In this document: positions 38,701 to 51,427 of the stretch, piece after piece
Position numbering within the stretch: position 1 is the first letter of the stretch
How the letters are laid out: each line of letters starts with the position of its first letter
Source of the DNA: Atrichornis clamosus
Lineage: Eukaryota > Chordata > Aves > Passeriformes > Menuridae
DNA length: 64,000 nucleotides
NCBI GenBank assembly: GCA_013400975.1
Contig: WBMZ01008656.1
Coordinates: forward strand, 19,764-83,763
Direction: 5' to 3'
The notes under the pieces: generated by a model
Database searches by the model: none
Told to the model about the DNA's origin: nothing
Seen by the model: the letters and a program-made list of their open reading frames with translations, nothing else
Made by a program: the position numbers and the translations under genes

Positions 38701-41245
38701 ACGTGGGAGACAACGTGGATAACGCCGGGTGCAAGACAGAACTGCTAAATTCAGGGAAAAAGTCCTCAGGAAAAACAAGCAGGCACCATGTGGCCGTTGG
38801 TGACAGTGCACACGAAGAGAAGGCAGATATCTGTTCCCCTCCTTGTTTAACTCAGTCAGCTGGCTTCTGCTCACTGTGGAGGGTGACCGCAGACTCACGC
38901 AGGCATCATCTTACATTTGGGTCATATTTTTGAGGTTGTCTCTGTAGCCACAAGAGGCAAAATCTTTTTTTCTCTTTCTTTTTTTTTAAATTAATGAAAC
39001 CTGAGAATCTCAGTAAGGGGGAAAAATCTGCAGCACATTGTGCTACTACAGAATCTGGGAACACAGAAGGGCCCAGAGCAAAAGCTGCAGCAGATGTAGG
39101 CACAACTATTCAATTTTCAAAAATAAGTTGCCACCAGAAGTGAAAGAACAAAGAGGATCAGAATAAACATCGCTCCTCCTTTTCTCATTCTTAGAGTGCT
39201 AGGGATGATTATTCACCACTGGCAGAGTCAGGATGAGAGGGGGTGAAAAGACTGGACTCTCTCTTGCATGTCATCACTACTTCTGGCTTGGGAGCTACTT
39301 GCAGAACTCTCATCTGTACTGCACACCCAAAAAAGAGCATCATCAGGACAAGGCCAATGCAGCAATCTTGCTTCCAGTTATTGAGAACACTCTGCTGAAG
39401 TGAGAGCTAAGCCTATTTGTCAGAGAGATCTGGAGGAAGTTTTCACTGCATAAAAATTTTAAGTGGAAACAGATATAAACTTACTGCAAACAAATTAATA
39501 TAGGTTAATATTTATTTCATATCATACTCTAAAACGTTTTTAGCAGAAAAATCTACAGATGGGACACGTTTTCCTAAAACAATCTTGAAAGGATTCCAAC
39601 GTATCTTACTAAGTTACAGTGAAATTGATTTTTGTTTTTGTTCCAAATACTTATTGTTGATCTTCAATTCTGTCTGCCTACCAAGTAAATATAAACAGCT
39701 TTAAAAATTGCCTCAGCTAAAAGTAAACATCCAAATACCACAAAGGAGGAGCAGAGTGTGCCCCAGTAGAAGAGTTAATGTCAGTCAATCCTTTTCAGGC
39801 TAGAACCCAAAAAGACATGCGCATTATTTGCAGTTTTACAATGTAAAATCGCATTGTTTCTGAAGTTAACAGAAGCTTCAGCCACGCCTCTCATATCCTC
39901 ACTAAACCTTTTGCAAATTTGAATATTGGCAAATCTGCCAACAGTATCTTAAATGGGCAGCCATCACGTTGGCTGTAATGCCACATTTTTCCTTCATAGT
40001 GGCTAAACAACCACTTCCTCTGAATAGGAGGAGGACCACTTCCTCTGAATTTCTTCTCAATTTGTATCCAGTTCTTTCTCTGCTATACCTTTTCCACAGT
40101 GAAGACGGGATTACAGTATCACACGCCAACTTCCTTTATGCTATTCATCAAGCCACACTCTGTGGGAATGAGAAATTAACTCACTGAAATTAAATTTATT
40201 TCAAAGGCATATCCATTACTTCTGCTGATTTTTCCCGTCAGGAATTCCATCTGGAAACATACTTAGAAGACAACAGCAAGTTTTTAGGAGTAGTCCGAAA
40301 CATTATATGATTCAAAGGAAAGGAAATAAAACTGTTGTGAATAAGTTTTGTCTGTTTTTCTGGCAATGACAACATATCTAATCAGCCAAACTCTGACAAA
40401 GCTATTCCCATATGAATGTCCGAAGGAACCCTGTGAAGCTACCCCAAAGTTTCCTTTAGTTCTCACATACGCCCAAATGCCAGTCTTCATGTCTGCCACT
40501 GATTAATACAGTGCTTCATTCCAAAATGCAATTATCCCATTGACCTTTTGCCACTGTGGAAACGGAGTAAGCCTATGGGTCTAAGTTCTGTAATCACATT
40601 TTTGTCCTAATTGTGTCCTTAATACACACAGGCTTTATACATAGGCCTGGAATCCAGTCCAGATATTGCCTTTTATTATATTTCAGAGAACTTCCAGTAA
40701 CAATGTCATTACAGTGAAGAAATGTTCTCATGACACAGTAAAGCCTGGATGAAGAAGCTGTAAAAATTTTTTTTACTGTGCAACCTTTGCCAAAAATACA
40801 GTCCACAAATGCACATCTACATTGTTCTTCTCTCGAATTTCACCTTCAGAGATTATTACCCACTTTCTGCAAATACAGGGAGAGATTTTAATGGGAGATG
40901 AAAGAAAAACCTTTAGAGTTATAAGGAATGGGTGTATGCAGCCGACATACTTCTGCACTTACACATCACTTACACTGTTTTAAGCTTTATAAAATGAGCA
41001 AAGCAAGAGGAAAACTCAAAGCATCCATATTCTCTGCAGATGTATGGCAAAGATGTAACTTAACTCTAAAATGCTTGGCTGATTTAAGCTTTCCACAGTC
41101 CTTGGCAGACTGGGACGTGTGGTTTTTAGAATTACCATTTTTGCTATTGTGATTTTGTAGAACTAAGCATGCAGCAGGGTTCTGCACCATCCCCAGGGCC
41201 TGGTAAATACAATGCCCTAGGTACAGGTACCCAACACTTGCTCAC
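32792..41245 (-). other. ANKRD50: ANKRD50 intron 3
   Basis: An 8.45 kb intron from donor ACAG|gtgagc (gt at 41245..41244) to the acceptor ending at 32792. The codon phase agrees on both sides (phase 1). It contains one clear CR1 relic at about 35.7 kb and otherwise AT-rich sequence. Open frames in it (for example 34617..35060, minus) have no family resemblance and are taken as chance. Confidence 0.9.
35633..35808 (+). mobile_element. CR1 LINE 3'-end fragment
   Basis: The sequence 'gaggtatcagtgcctagagaagctgtggatgctccatccctggaagtgttcaaggccaagttggatggggc' leads into 'ctggtctagtgaaggtgtccctgcccatggc' and 'ctttaaggtctcttccaacccaaa'. It is the sense-strand end of CR1 ORF2 and the 3' UTR, about 175 bp. 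It lies antisense to ANKRD50 within intron 3. Confidence 0.93.
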
Positions 41246-41475
41246 CTGTAAACATTTTTGTAACAGCTTTACTCTGCTTGCGGGCAGAACACAGGAGGAG
41301 CAGCCAGGGAGGGAAGAACTCAAAGTGGCTGGCTAAAATCTCTGCTATTGTTCCAGATAAACTCATGGAAGTCTGTTCACCCTCGGAGACGTTACAGCCC
41401 TCGTCCACCGAATCCACCAGCATGAACAGGCTCTGCTGAGGGGGCTTCATTCCCAAGAGAGGGAGCAGAATGCAC
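41246..41475 (-). CDS. ANKRD50: ANKRD50 coding exon 3: Walker B part of NTPase
   Basis: A 230 nt exon. Its first base completes the split codon 160 (AG|G, Arg), it encodes residues 161 to 236 in full, and it ends with the first base of codon 237. The acceptor is 'tttcatgttcctgcag|GTGCATT' and the donor is TTTACAG|gtgagc, both canonical. The peptide contains [11 protein letters not shown] (about 176 to 186), four hydrophobics then D-x-x-D-E, which fits a Walker B motif of the NACHT/STAND class. It also contains the conserved [13 protein letters not shown] strand and sensor-like segment. It joins in frame with exons 2 and 4. The flanking open sequence extending past both splice sites is intron and should not be translated. 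Confidence 0.95.
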
Positions 41476-42807
41476 CTGCAGGAACATGAAACAAAATCAG
41501 TATTTTTAAATACGTTTAAAAATACACTGGTCAACTTAAAATGCAAAGTTATTTTTTAAATAGTTACCGTGGAAAATACTGAAGTGGACTGAACTAACGG
41601 AAGTACTCTGAACAGGTAGCGATGTAATTCTTGTTTAGGTACCATTACTTTTTCATGAACTTTTAATTTATAACAATACTTTAAAACTATGTAATGCTTC
41701 AAAGCTAATTAGAAGACTTGGAAAAACGTTGCTTCACTAAGAAAGAAGCTACTTGGCCTAAAGCCTAGGAACTTCACTACTGTTGTCTCTGCCAAAGCTG
41801 TTGCTATTGCTTATCAGAAGCTAATAGTGAACAATAGTTGGTCATGAAACAAAAGTGTAAAGGACACATGAAATATCAAAGCTCAAAGAGCTCAAGCCTG
41901 AATGAATAACAGTTTTACAAAGAACATGCCATACCTTCACAAATAAAATGCAAATTAGTAGCAGACTGAGGCATTTGGTAGTGACTTTGATGTATTAGCT
42001 TTTATTTATATTGAAGTTGCCAAGCTCCTATTACTGGGAAAGGATTATTTGCATCCTCAGGATGCAGCTCTAAGAACACATAGGATTGTGTGGCTAAAAG
42101 TTTCACATTTGCATCTACTGTTGCCCTCTTTAGGGGTGTTTCTTAAAGATATACCTAACAGCATTTACATGTATCTTTAAATAGCTACTACAGAACCATC
42201 ACGCACCTATTCAGTATTTCCACACTACTGTTTTTTGAGAAACCTCATAGCAATTTAGGCCCCGATGTTTCAATTATCTTTAAATACACTTGGCAACCAA
42301 ACTCTGACTTTACAGTACAAAGGTTCAGAAAACGAAACAAGGTGAGAAAAATACGTATCTAATAGTTTACCCCCTTGTAAATTTGCTGTTTGCACATGTC
42401 CAGAAGGCATGCACATCGTAAGTATTTTTTGTTTTACTCAAGACCACAGTAAACTTTTTTCATTTGTTTTACTGAACAAATTTACCTTCAGAAGACTTTG
42501 GTCAACCTATTATCACCTACCAAGCATTCAAATGGGAATAGAGGCAAATCTTGCCTGTTAATTCAAGAATTCAACCCACTTCAGAAATGATTCATAAACC
42601 TTGTTAGGGGGAGGTTTGTTATTTTCTGGTTTTCTGACTGAGAAAAATGCAAAAATGGAAATGGCAGTGCACTTTTCATGTCTGACAGTAACAGCAGAAC
42701 CTACGAGAACAGACTAGGGGGAAATTTCCTCAGAGGTCTAAAAAGGAAGTACAGAATACTTGTGTTCTCAAAGTATTCAGTATTAAATTGATCTCAAAAC
42801 ACCCTCC

Positions 42808-42845
42808 TTTTTTTTTTCTTTTTTTCTTTCTTTTTTTTTTTTTTT
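42808..42845. repeat. Poly-T/CT tract
   Basis: T runs broken by single C ('tttttttttctttttttctttctttt...'), about 38 bp within intron 2. It is a homopurine tract on the transcribed gene's sense strand. Confidence 0.8.
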
Positions 42846-43479
42846 AAAGAAACACAAGACTACTGCAAATTCTTTGGTAGTTCCCCAGCTAGGTATTCTT
42901 TCAGAGGATGCCTGAAGTACAACTGAAATAGCTGTTCACTAGGCTGGGAAGTTAAGCACCTACCAATTTACAGAACAGGAAATTAAAGTAGCCATGAGGT
43001 TAAAATTACTTTCCTAAGTGATGCCAATCCCACAATGAAAGGAGGTGGTTGGAAATGACCACATTTTCCACCCCTTCCCCCACCACAATGCTGCCTTGCC
43101 CCCTCAGCTATTTATGTCAAGGCATTTTTCCTGCAACATTTCTTTTTCTATCAAAACTAGTTTTCTTCTCACATAGTTCTCCATATGAAATTACTTTTTG
43201 AGAATGAATGTTACTACGAGATATGAAGAAATGGCAATGGTATCTTAAATTAAAATCTCAGTTAAAAATCTCTGTGACTACCGAAATGCCTACAAAATAT
43301 TTTAGGAGCATCCAGAAACATTCCTGTGTCAGTATTTACCTGTTGGGAACACCACCAAGAAAAGCTAACCATCATGTCTGGGAAAGACTCCCAAATCACT
43401 CTGCCTCAAAGCAGGGTTGGAAGCTGATGCCTAAGGAATAATGTAAGCACTGGGCAAGCACTAGAAGACCAAGTTTCCC

Positions 43480-43960
43480 CAGCACTCTCAGTAGTCAGTG
43501 CTTCCAGTGACTTTCTGAGCCGGAAATTCCACCTTGGCACTTAACATCCCTTAACTGACCACGCTTCCACACGTTTGTCCAAGTCTTGCATGAACTGATT
43601 TAAGGCCCTGGCTTCCACAACAGCAAGGTCTTCTGCAGCTTAGCTACACACTGTGTGAAATAACCCTCCCTTTTGTAGTTTAAAACCCAAAATGTCCTTG
43701 TTCCATTTGATATCCTTCAACTTGTGACTGGAACAGACTGTAAGCAGTAATGTCATATACCCACTATCCATGCCATTTGTACCACAGGCTCTCTGAGCCA
43801 TTTCTTTCCAGGCAGAAGAGTCCTAGCATGTTGAGGGTGCTCCATAAAATGCTATTCCAAAGACCCTTGTCTCCCTGTGCTCTACACTTTTCCACTTCAC
43901 AATATTTGTATTTCTGAATCTTAACGTAATTTAAATTCCACTAGGAAAAATATATGCACA
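43480..43960 (-). mobile_element. Ancient CR1/L3-like LINE relic
   Basis: The plus strand carries 'cactgtgtgaaataaccctccc', 'tttaaaacc...aaaatgtccttgttccatttgatatcct', 'catttctttccaggcagaagagtcctagcatgttgagggtgctccataa'. These recall the antisense consensus of the old amniote CR1/L3 family (the run '...tctttcctcatatgaaagctgttccat...'). It is highly diverged; family and exact ends need a RepeatMasker run. Confidence 0.5.
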
Positions 43961-44196
43961 TAAGAAATGTGGCACAATGGCTTCTCCCAGCTCGCAGTAA
44001 TATTAATAAAAGTGTGTCATTAACAAGGTATTGATCAGGCTTTCTCTTTAAGTGCCCTTCGAAACTGCTGGATAAAGTTCTGTTCTTCCGAGACACTTTA
44101 TGTCACGAGTTCAGAGTTGGTGCCAAGGAACATAATAGTGAAACTTTTCGGGAAGTGCTGTGCTGATTTGCCAGAAGTCACATTATGTGACTGCCA

Positions 44197-44645
44197 GGGG
44201 ATCAGGCCCACACAGCACGGGGTTATGAAAGGCAAGTCCTGCCTGACCAACCTGATCTCCTCCTGTGCCAGGGTGACCCACTTAGTGGATGAGGGACAGG
44301 CTGTGGATGTTGTTTACCCAGATTTCAGGAAGGCCTCTGCCACCCTTTCCCACAGCATCCTCCCGGGCAAACTGGCCGGATGGTCAAGTCCAAAGAGATG
44401 TGGTGAATGAAGGTAAATCCAGACGGTGGGTGGTCACAAATGGCATTCCCCCAGGCTCAGGATTGGGGCCAGTCCCGTTCAATACCTTTACTAATGACCT
44501 GGATGAGGGCACCGGGTGCACCCTCAGTGAATCAGTCTCTTCTCCCAAGACATGGCCTAGCGGGGGACTTGGCAGTGCCGGGCTAGCAGTTGGGCTTGAG
44601 GATCTCAAAGGTCTTTTCCAGCCTAAACTGTTCTATGAGTCTGTG
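44197..44645 (+). mobile_element. Degenerate CR1 LINE: RT fragment joined to 3' tail
   Basis: Translation gives recognisable CR1 ORF2 reverse-transcriptase pieces: QHGVMKGKSCLTNL...VDEGQAVDVVYPDFRKA in one frame (to about 44370). After a frameshift another frame reads VTNGIPPGSGLGPVPFNTFTNDLDEGTGCTLS (to about 44530), matching the conserved VTSGVPQGSxLGPxLFNxFINDL motif. The sequence then jumps, at about 44540 to 44570, to the CR1 3' tail ('gggcttgaggatctcaaaggtcttttccagcctaaactgttctatgagtctgtg'). The part of ORF2 containing the F-A-D-D box is absent. The element is dead, lies on the plus strand and is antisense to ANKRD50. Confidence 0.9.
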
Positions 44646-47600
44646 TTTACCTCCACAGTACGACTTAGTAATTCCACTCCCCTACCATTTCTTGATTACA
44701 CAGGAAAATAACATAAATCAACACGGAATTAACGACGTCTTTAAAGTACTTCCCTCAAGGGTGATTCATCTACAGATTGTTGCAACAGATTGCTTAATGT
44801 GAAGAGTGCCTCTCAAAAGATTAGAAGTTGATTTTCTTTATCTTCTGAAAGGGTAACAGCTTTATCTTTACAACTTTTATATTCAATACATGAATATAAA
44901 AGGGGTTATCATTAAAAACAACAAACTAGTCAGTAAAAATACAAAATCTCCGGAGAAAACAGCACAATTAGGTATTTTAAAAGATGAAATTTGTTTTAAT
45001 GGCAATCTAATGATTTACTTATGCAGAGCAAAGATGTTTTACATGATCTGCAGTAAATAAGAATTCCTCAGAACAATGAGCCATCCCACAGAATTCTTCA
45101 GGATTGCTACTGAGTTGACTGAACCCATGCAAACATAATTTTCCACACATGGAAGGAATATATACAGGCTATGCTGAAGTTCTGCTTATGATTGTCCTTG
45201 AGATTTTTAGATTGGATCCACAAAAACACAAAGGCACAACAGAACAAAGTAAAAAGATAGTGGTGTTGTCTGCAAAGGCTGAAAAAGTCACAGTAGAGTG
45301 AACATACTTGCTTAAAAACATATAAAAATAAAAGGAAGAATAAAGCAAACACACAAATGCCAAATAGCAACTAATGAGTGGCTCTAGGAGCAAAAGAAAT
45401 TGTAAATCCCAATTTCGTATGAATGTGTTCCTCGCATTTGACTGTCTCTGGTGTATAGGACATTCAGACATGCCCACACTTAAATTGGGAACTATCTTAT
45501 CCCTAAAAGGGCTCCCATTTCTCTACCAAGCTGCTAGCGTTTGCTACTGACAAACACATGGAACAAGTGTATAAAAATCATCTCCTAAACACGCCAGAAG
45601 CGGCAAGGGGCGGGGGGGGTGAAAGAAAAACATAACCGCTACTCCTAACTTGTCAGACTCCAAGTGTTGCTACTTTTAACATGACACACTTCAAATTTCA
45701 TGATGGAAATGACATATTTGGAAATCTGCTTTACTAGTACTACTGAGCTCTTACCTTTCTTTCTCTAAACAGTGCAACAATGCTTTAACAAACTGCTTTT
45801 TAAGTCACCCTCTCCCATGAGGCTAGAGCTCAGCACTTGTATTTCCAAGAACTTGTATGGCCAAGAACCAGCACCTCAGAGATCTGCATAGGGAATTTAC
45901 AAACTCTGCTCTTCCCAAAGTTTGTAAAAAAGCAGACAACATCGTTATTCCACGCATAGCCTCCTCCTGCTTTTTCACAAATGTGTCTACATGAGATTCC
46001 TTGAGTTATCTGTCATATTCCTACACTCTGCATATTGATCAGGAATATGCCTACATATATATTGGATTGGTACCTTTGTGTATACGTATTTATATATGAA
46101 GGGTTTAACAATACCTAGTGTATAACAGTAATTCTCCAAACACTCATCTCAATCTTTAGACAAGCAAACAAGCATCTTCCTTCTTGTAAGTGGTTTACAA
46201 GATGATATATCACAGACCTTTTTAATGTAATAATTAAGACACTTATTCCCATTTATGTTGTACCAGGAAATACAGAAAATGAAGTGCATAGTGAGACTGT
46301 AAATAAGCCAATCATATATACACATTGTAGTAATTTTTGCCAGCAACATAAGAAGCAGTGGGATTTTTGCCTAAAAATCACACACTGAGACCTAGCAAAA
46401 ATCGTAACCACTAAGTGGAAACCTGATGCTGCCTCTTCCAGCCCTAAATCAGATGCAGCAGAAGTTCCATCTTCCCCAGCCCACTGCTGGGAGACAGGTA
46501 GGGAAGGAGAAGGATCTCTAGGGCAGTTAAGAGCTGGAGGTGCTGCATGACAGGGAAAGGGGAAGGAATTATGCTGTACAGACACTACAGAGGGGAGCTC
46601 AGGCCAGTGCAGGATACCTAAGGACAGAGGTACCCAAAGGCACAAATCTATACATAATCGGGTTTTCACTACTGCCACTGCTCATGGCATAAACATAAGA
46701 GCTTCTAAATGCCTTAGAATAGAAATCAAAATGCTAAACGCCAGATTTCTTTGTTTTAAATCATCTCTACTTGAAAAATTCTCGCAAGTGACAGCAAATA
46801 CCAGACCTTGCTCCTCATGTGCTCACAGACACATGTTCATTTGTATATTGTAATAATCCAGGGGTTAGTTAGCACGGAGTATAATCCATTAAAGCTGTCT
46901 GTCCCCACCACCCCCGGTTCCCAATTTGCATTTAAAAGCACAGAGCCAGAGAAGATAAAGCTGTTAAGGACTGTTAGGAGATTCAGCAAAGACAGACTTA
47001 CACCAATAGCCGCATTTTTCTCTTTTGTTTTCCAAACTTCATATGGGGCACAGGTCGCAATAAAAAAAGAAAAGGTAAATTTAACTTCTAATAAAATTGC
47101 CAATTCCTGCTATTCAGCTGATGAAATATTACCCTCTTTTCAAGTACTTTCAGCAGCTGTATTCACACAGAAAGAAAAACCAGAGCATCTTTACAAATTG
47201 CTTGCAGCACTGTTTGTAGAGAAGTGAATTTTGTCCTGTGACAAGGCATTTACGTCTTATGGATGACTTACAGTAAACAGTTTATTTACCTGCCTAATAA
47301 TGCATTCTGGCTAATGATTAAAAGGGAAACTAATGTTCAAATCCAGTAGCTGCTTTCTGTACGATAACACCCCAATTCTTGGCACTAAATACATGTGCAA
47401 TACAGGCCTTTCCTTCTTACTAATTTCCCAGCTGCTCACACTGGTAATAACATCCTGAAAAACACACACACGGGACCCTTAACTGACTGGGAATATTTAT
47501 GAAATACAAGGTTTGCAAAGCATGGAACAGTTGTACACTTTAAAAAGCTGCAAAGTAAACCACAGGGCAAAAGTGGGGTGACCCAGTTGGATGTGTGCAC

Positions 47601-48599
47601 ACCTGTGCACACGCCGACGGATCTGATCAGGTTATCAAGGTACTCATTCTGTAATTTTTTTACAAGATGAAGTGTACTGCAACTGATTATGACTTTCTGA
47701 CGAAGTGCTACACTGGAATTAAGATGCACTCATGGGGTACAGTATAATACAGGTTATTGTTTCTAGTAAATTATTCATTTGCAGGCTGCACAGGAAGACA
47801 AACTGGCTTTAACAATTCTATCCAACCACGGTTAATCTTACGAAGGAAGGGGCAGAAAGCAGAAAAGAAACAAAAAACCAAAACAAAACCCACCCTGAGA
47901 ATCACCTATTGGGAAAGCTCTAGGTGAAGTACACAGATGTAAATCAAGGGTCTGGCCTTTTCAGAAGTGGTGAATTAGAAACAGCAGGCAAGTCTTGAGC
48001 AACTCAATACCTGATTTTGCAATGTCTTGTAGCAACCTGGATTGTATCTGCAATTGTAAGGCAGACTTGCAGCCCCACAAGGAGAGCACAAAAGACAGCT
48101 CTAGGGCATCAGGCCAGACAAAAGCAGAGTTTATGGTCGAACCAGCGCCACCAGTCCCACAGAAACATGCCATGGGTATTGATTAGAGACCTCCTACCGT
48201 ATCATACAAATACAAAGGTGATTTTTGTACATAAAACACTGCCTGCAGATCTGCTTGTGGCCTTACTTGATACCTCAGAAAATAGAAGCCTTAAGAGCAA
48301 ATATTTTGGTGTAACAGCTGGACTGCCCAGAACAGTTTGCAAACAACGTGGCTACTATAAAGGACAGACAACTGCGACAGAAAACCATTCACAACTGCTA
48401 CCATGAGTAGGTTGACTGACTAAATTTTAAATGGAATACACTTGCCATATGTCCTAACATGTACAATATGTTCTAAACTACTGAGTCTGACATACAAAAA
48501 TCTGTGTCCCCAAAGGAAAAGAGGAGGAGAGTACACGGAATATAAGAAAGTGCAATGTGTTGTCCACAAACTCTCGCTGTTCCGTTTTATAGCGATGGA

Positions 48600-48860
48600 G
48601 AGGTCACCTACAGCTGTATCAGCTCTACATTTGTCATCCCTGAGAGATACAAGCCTAGGCGTTCCTGAATATTTCCAATGATCAATACTGTCTCCCTAAT
48701 CAATCCATTCCAGTGCTTCAGTATTCTTGAAATTGGGAAGTTTCCCCCTTCCTTCGTGTGCCTAAGCTTTACCTGCTTGTACTTCCTGCCCTGTAACTTC
48801 TGTCCCACAGATAACACAAGGCTCAATACAAGGAAGCCAGTAGTACCCAAAATTATTAAC
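48600..48860 (-). mobile_element. Possible ancient CR1/L3-like LINE relic
   Basis: Plus-strand phrases 'ctaatcaatccattccagtgcttcagtattcttgaaattgggaagtttcc' and 'cttgtacttcctgccctgtaacttctgtcc' resemble the antisense of old CR1/L3 3' regions ('...cattccactgcttcac...aagtttttcct...'). Strongly diverged, with uncertain boundaries. Confidence 0.4.
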
Positions 48861-49991
48861 CATTTCCCTCCAGTCAGCTGACAGCATTAAGGAACAGGCT
48901 GAAAAGGAACAACACAGGACACACCACTCTGAAACCAACATGATGTGCTGTGTCAGTTTGAAAGTGAACTACTGATAATTATTCTAACTACAGTTACTAG
49001 TCTCTTATTCCATGTAGCCAAATATAGTTCCACCTTGCACATGGCCTATTTGCATGAGTCTCATGCAAGCAAAGCCTTCCTGGAGTCAAGATGACATTCT
49101 TGGTTATCCCTTATCCACAAGTCCTGTGACTCTTCCAAACAGAAGTTAGATTAAATTTATCATACCACGTTAGTTGTTTTTCAACTCTTTGTTATCTTCC
49201 AGCTGCTTGCAAATAGTTTGTCTGATTATTTCTTCTGGCATTTTTCATTTCAACTGACACGCTTCGAATTCCCCATGCCTTTCTTATCCCTTCCTAAATT
49301 GAGGCACTAAATACACACATTTTTCTTTCAAATCTGAATTTTCAACCACCCTGATAATGATAACCTGTCCTTTGAAGACAATCAGTAACAGTTCGAAAAA
49401 ATCTCACCTATTCTATGTTGGGTTTCTGTTTGCTTGTTTGTTTGGGGTTTTTGTCTGGGCTATGTTCTTCTTTGATCTTACCTCCTTTTCGCTAGTTTTA
49501 ATTATGTTAGCTGACTGCAAAATGACTGGTTTTTAAGAAAGGACAATATACACAAGCACTGAAATTTTAGCTTTTCTGTTGCAATCAGTTTTTACACCCC
49601 AAGGAACAGCAGACCAACACTTGGTAAATATTCTCTTTTTTTCTGCTAACATATGTATGGAGTTATTTCATATAAAACGCACCTCACAGGAAACATGACC
49701 AATGCACCTTGAACTTTCAGTCTTGCCCTCATTATTGCATTACTCTTTCACTTTCATGTTTAGTAGCTGCTCTGTCACCTTCCTGCTAGTGTTTAATGCA
49801 TGAAAGATGAGGGGCTCAGTTTCACTGAACTGGACATTATTAAGAGAGTGTTTTGAGACCTCAGTGCTCTTTCCAGCCAATTCCTTTCTTTCACTATACT
49901 TGTCTTCATGAGATCTTACTCACAAATCATCTGAGGTCACTAATATCTCCATCTTTTAGTTTGTTCCTCTTTCTCCTCCCCTTCTAAACAA

Positions 49992-50055
49992 AGAATCACA
50001 GACTCATATAGGGTGGAAAAGATTTGAGTCCAACCATTAACCCAACCAAGCATTT
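49992..50055 (-). mobile_element. CR1 LINE 3'-tail fragment
   Basis: The sequence 'aaagaatcacagactcatatagggtggaaaagatttgagtccaaccattaacccaacc' is the reverse complement of the CR1 terminal repeat and 3' end. It is about 64 bp, diverged and on the minus strand. Confidence 0.75.
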
Positions 50056-51380
50056 AAGGTCATTTCATAGTCAGTAGCAATCTTCAAAAGATTGCTTTAA
50101 TTTCCTCAGCTGATTCTTTCAAATTTGGCTGAAGCAAATTTATGTCTCCCCACCAGCTATCTTCTTCTCTTTGACATTAGAAGTACGGTCACTGCAAGGC
50201 TCCTGCTTGTATCATGCCTTCCCAGCTGATGTTTATCTCCTATTTGTTATTCAAATTTTTCAACTATGTAGACATTATCATCCAAATTCTATGCCATGGA
50301 TAATGCCATTTGTTATCTTAAAGCAGCTTAGCTTACTTGAGCTTGCTGATTTGGTAAAGCACTTGTATTTTTAAAAAGCCATGGTTTAGAGGTGTGGGAA
50401 TCTCTTTTAATTACCAACAACTCTACTTTTACAAAGCAGGCAAACTTTTAGATGGTCTGATAGGTAGTTGGTAGGTAGTTTGATTTACAGTCCATGAAAG
50501 AAACGTTTGCCAAGAAACGTTTAAATAGAAATCCCACATGTAGAACTATCACCACACGTGGTAATATGTATTTCAATCAGAGATTTTACAGTGGCTTTAA
50601 TTTCTTTAGCTTGTTCCAGAACTACAAGCAAGCACACTGTGTACAAAACAAGGTACTTTTTTTTAACACGTACCTGTTATACAAGTTATCCTGACACATC
50701 TTTTAGAGCACTGAACTCAGTCCTGACTACATACTAAAATTTCCAGTTCTGCTTGTTCACCCCTTACCTTTTTTGCATTAGTGTAAAGACACCTAAGGCA
50801 TTTGATTACTCCCTGACTTATCTTCTTTGTCTGTCCTGTGACCTATATGACTAAGCCTATTTCCCCTCCTCCTCCATTCCTAGCTTTTGAGAGCTGTTGT
50901 CCAAGTCGCTGTTATTAATATTTATTCCTGGAATTTGTCATCCATCAGGTGTTGCTTTAAAGCTGTTTTATTAGGGTCAAAAATCAATGCTTTTCTTTCT
51001 ATTATGCATCAATTAAGTTCTCACTTTGGTTTTTTTCCCCACAACTCTATCGCTCTCTTTTTCTAAAAAAAGTAGAAGGTGTCAAAGAAAGTACACTTTA
51101 CATCAAATCCATGAGATGAAAGCATCAAATCAGACTCACTGAAATCTATTATTTGTAGAAATGAGAGAATTGCCTATACCGCACCTTATTTTCCATCTAC
51201 ATAAAGTTAGGATAATAACTTACTTTGCAAATATTCAGAAGCCTGTGGTTGAAATGCAACATGTAAGAGTGGGGTACCACAGTAAGAAAACTAACAAGTT
51301 TAAATATGCAACAGAATGTATTAAAATTACAAGGCTAGTTGTAAATCATTTATGAAACCAAAACTACAAGGAAGTGAAAA

Positions 51381-51427
51381 ATATCTATATATCTATATCT
51401 ATCTATCTGTATATATATCTGTATATC
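51381..51427. repeat. (TATC)n/(TA)n compound microsatellite
   Basis: Runs of 'atatctat' and 'ctatctatctgtatatatatctgtatat' form an imperfect TATC/TA compound repeat in intron 2. It is likely to be length-polymorphic. Confidence 0.85.

Noticed and set aside
46808..47227. 139-codon plus-strand frame in intron 2
   Set aside because: No recognisable domain, no splice or promoter context, and composition like the surrounding intron.
48017..48406. 129-codon plus-strand frame in intron 2
   Set aside because: Looked briefly like a retroelement remnant, but no RT, Gag or integrase motif can be read, and overlapping frames are equally open.
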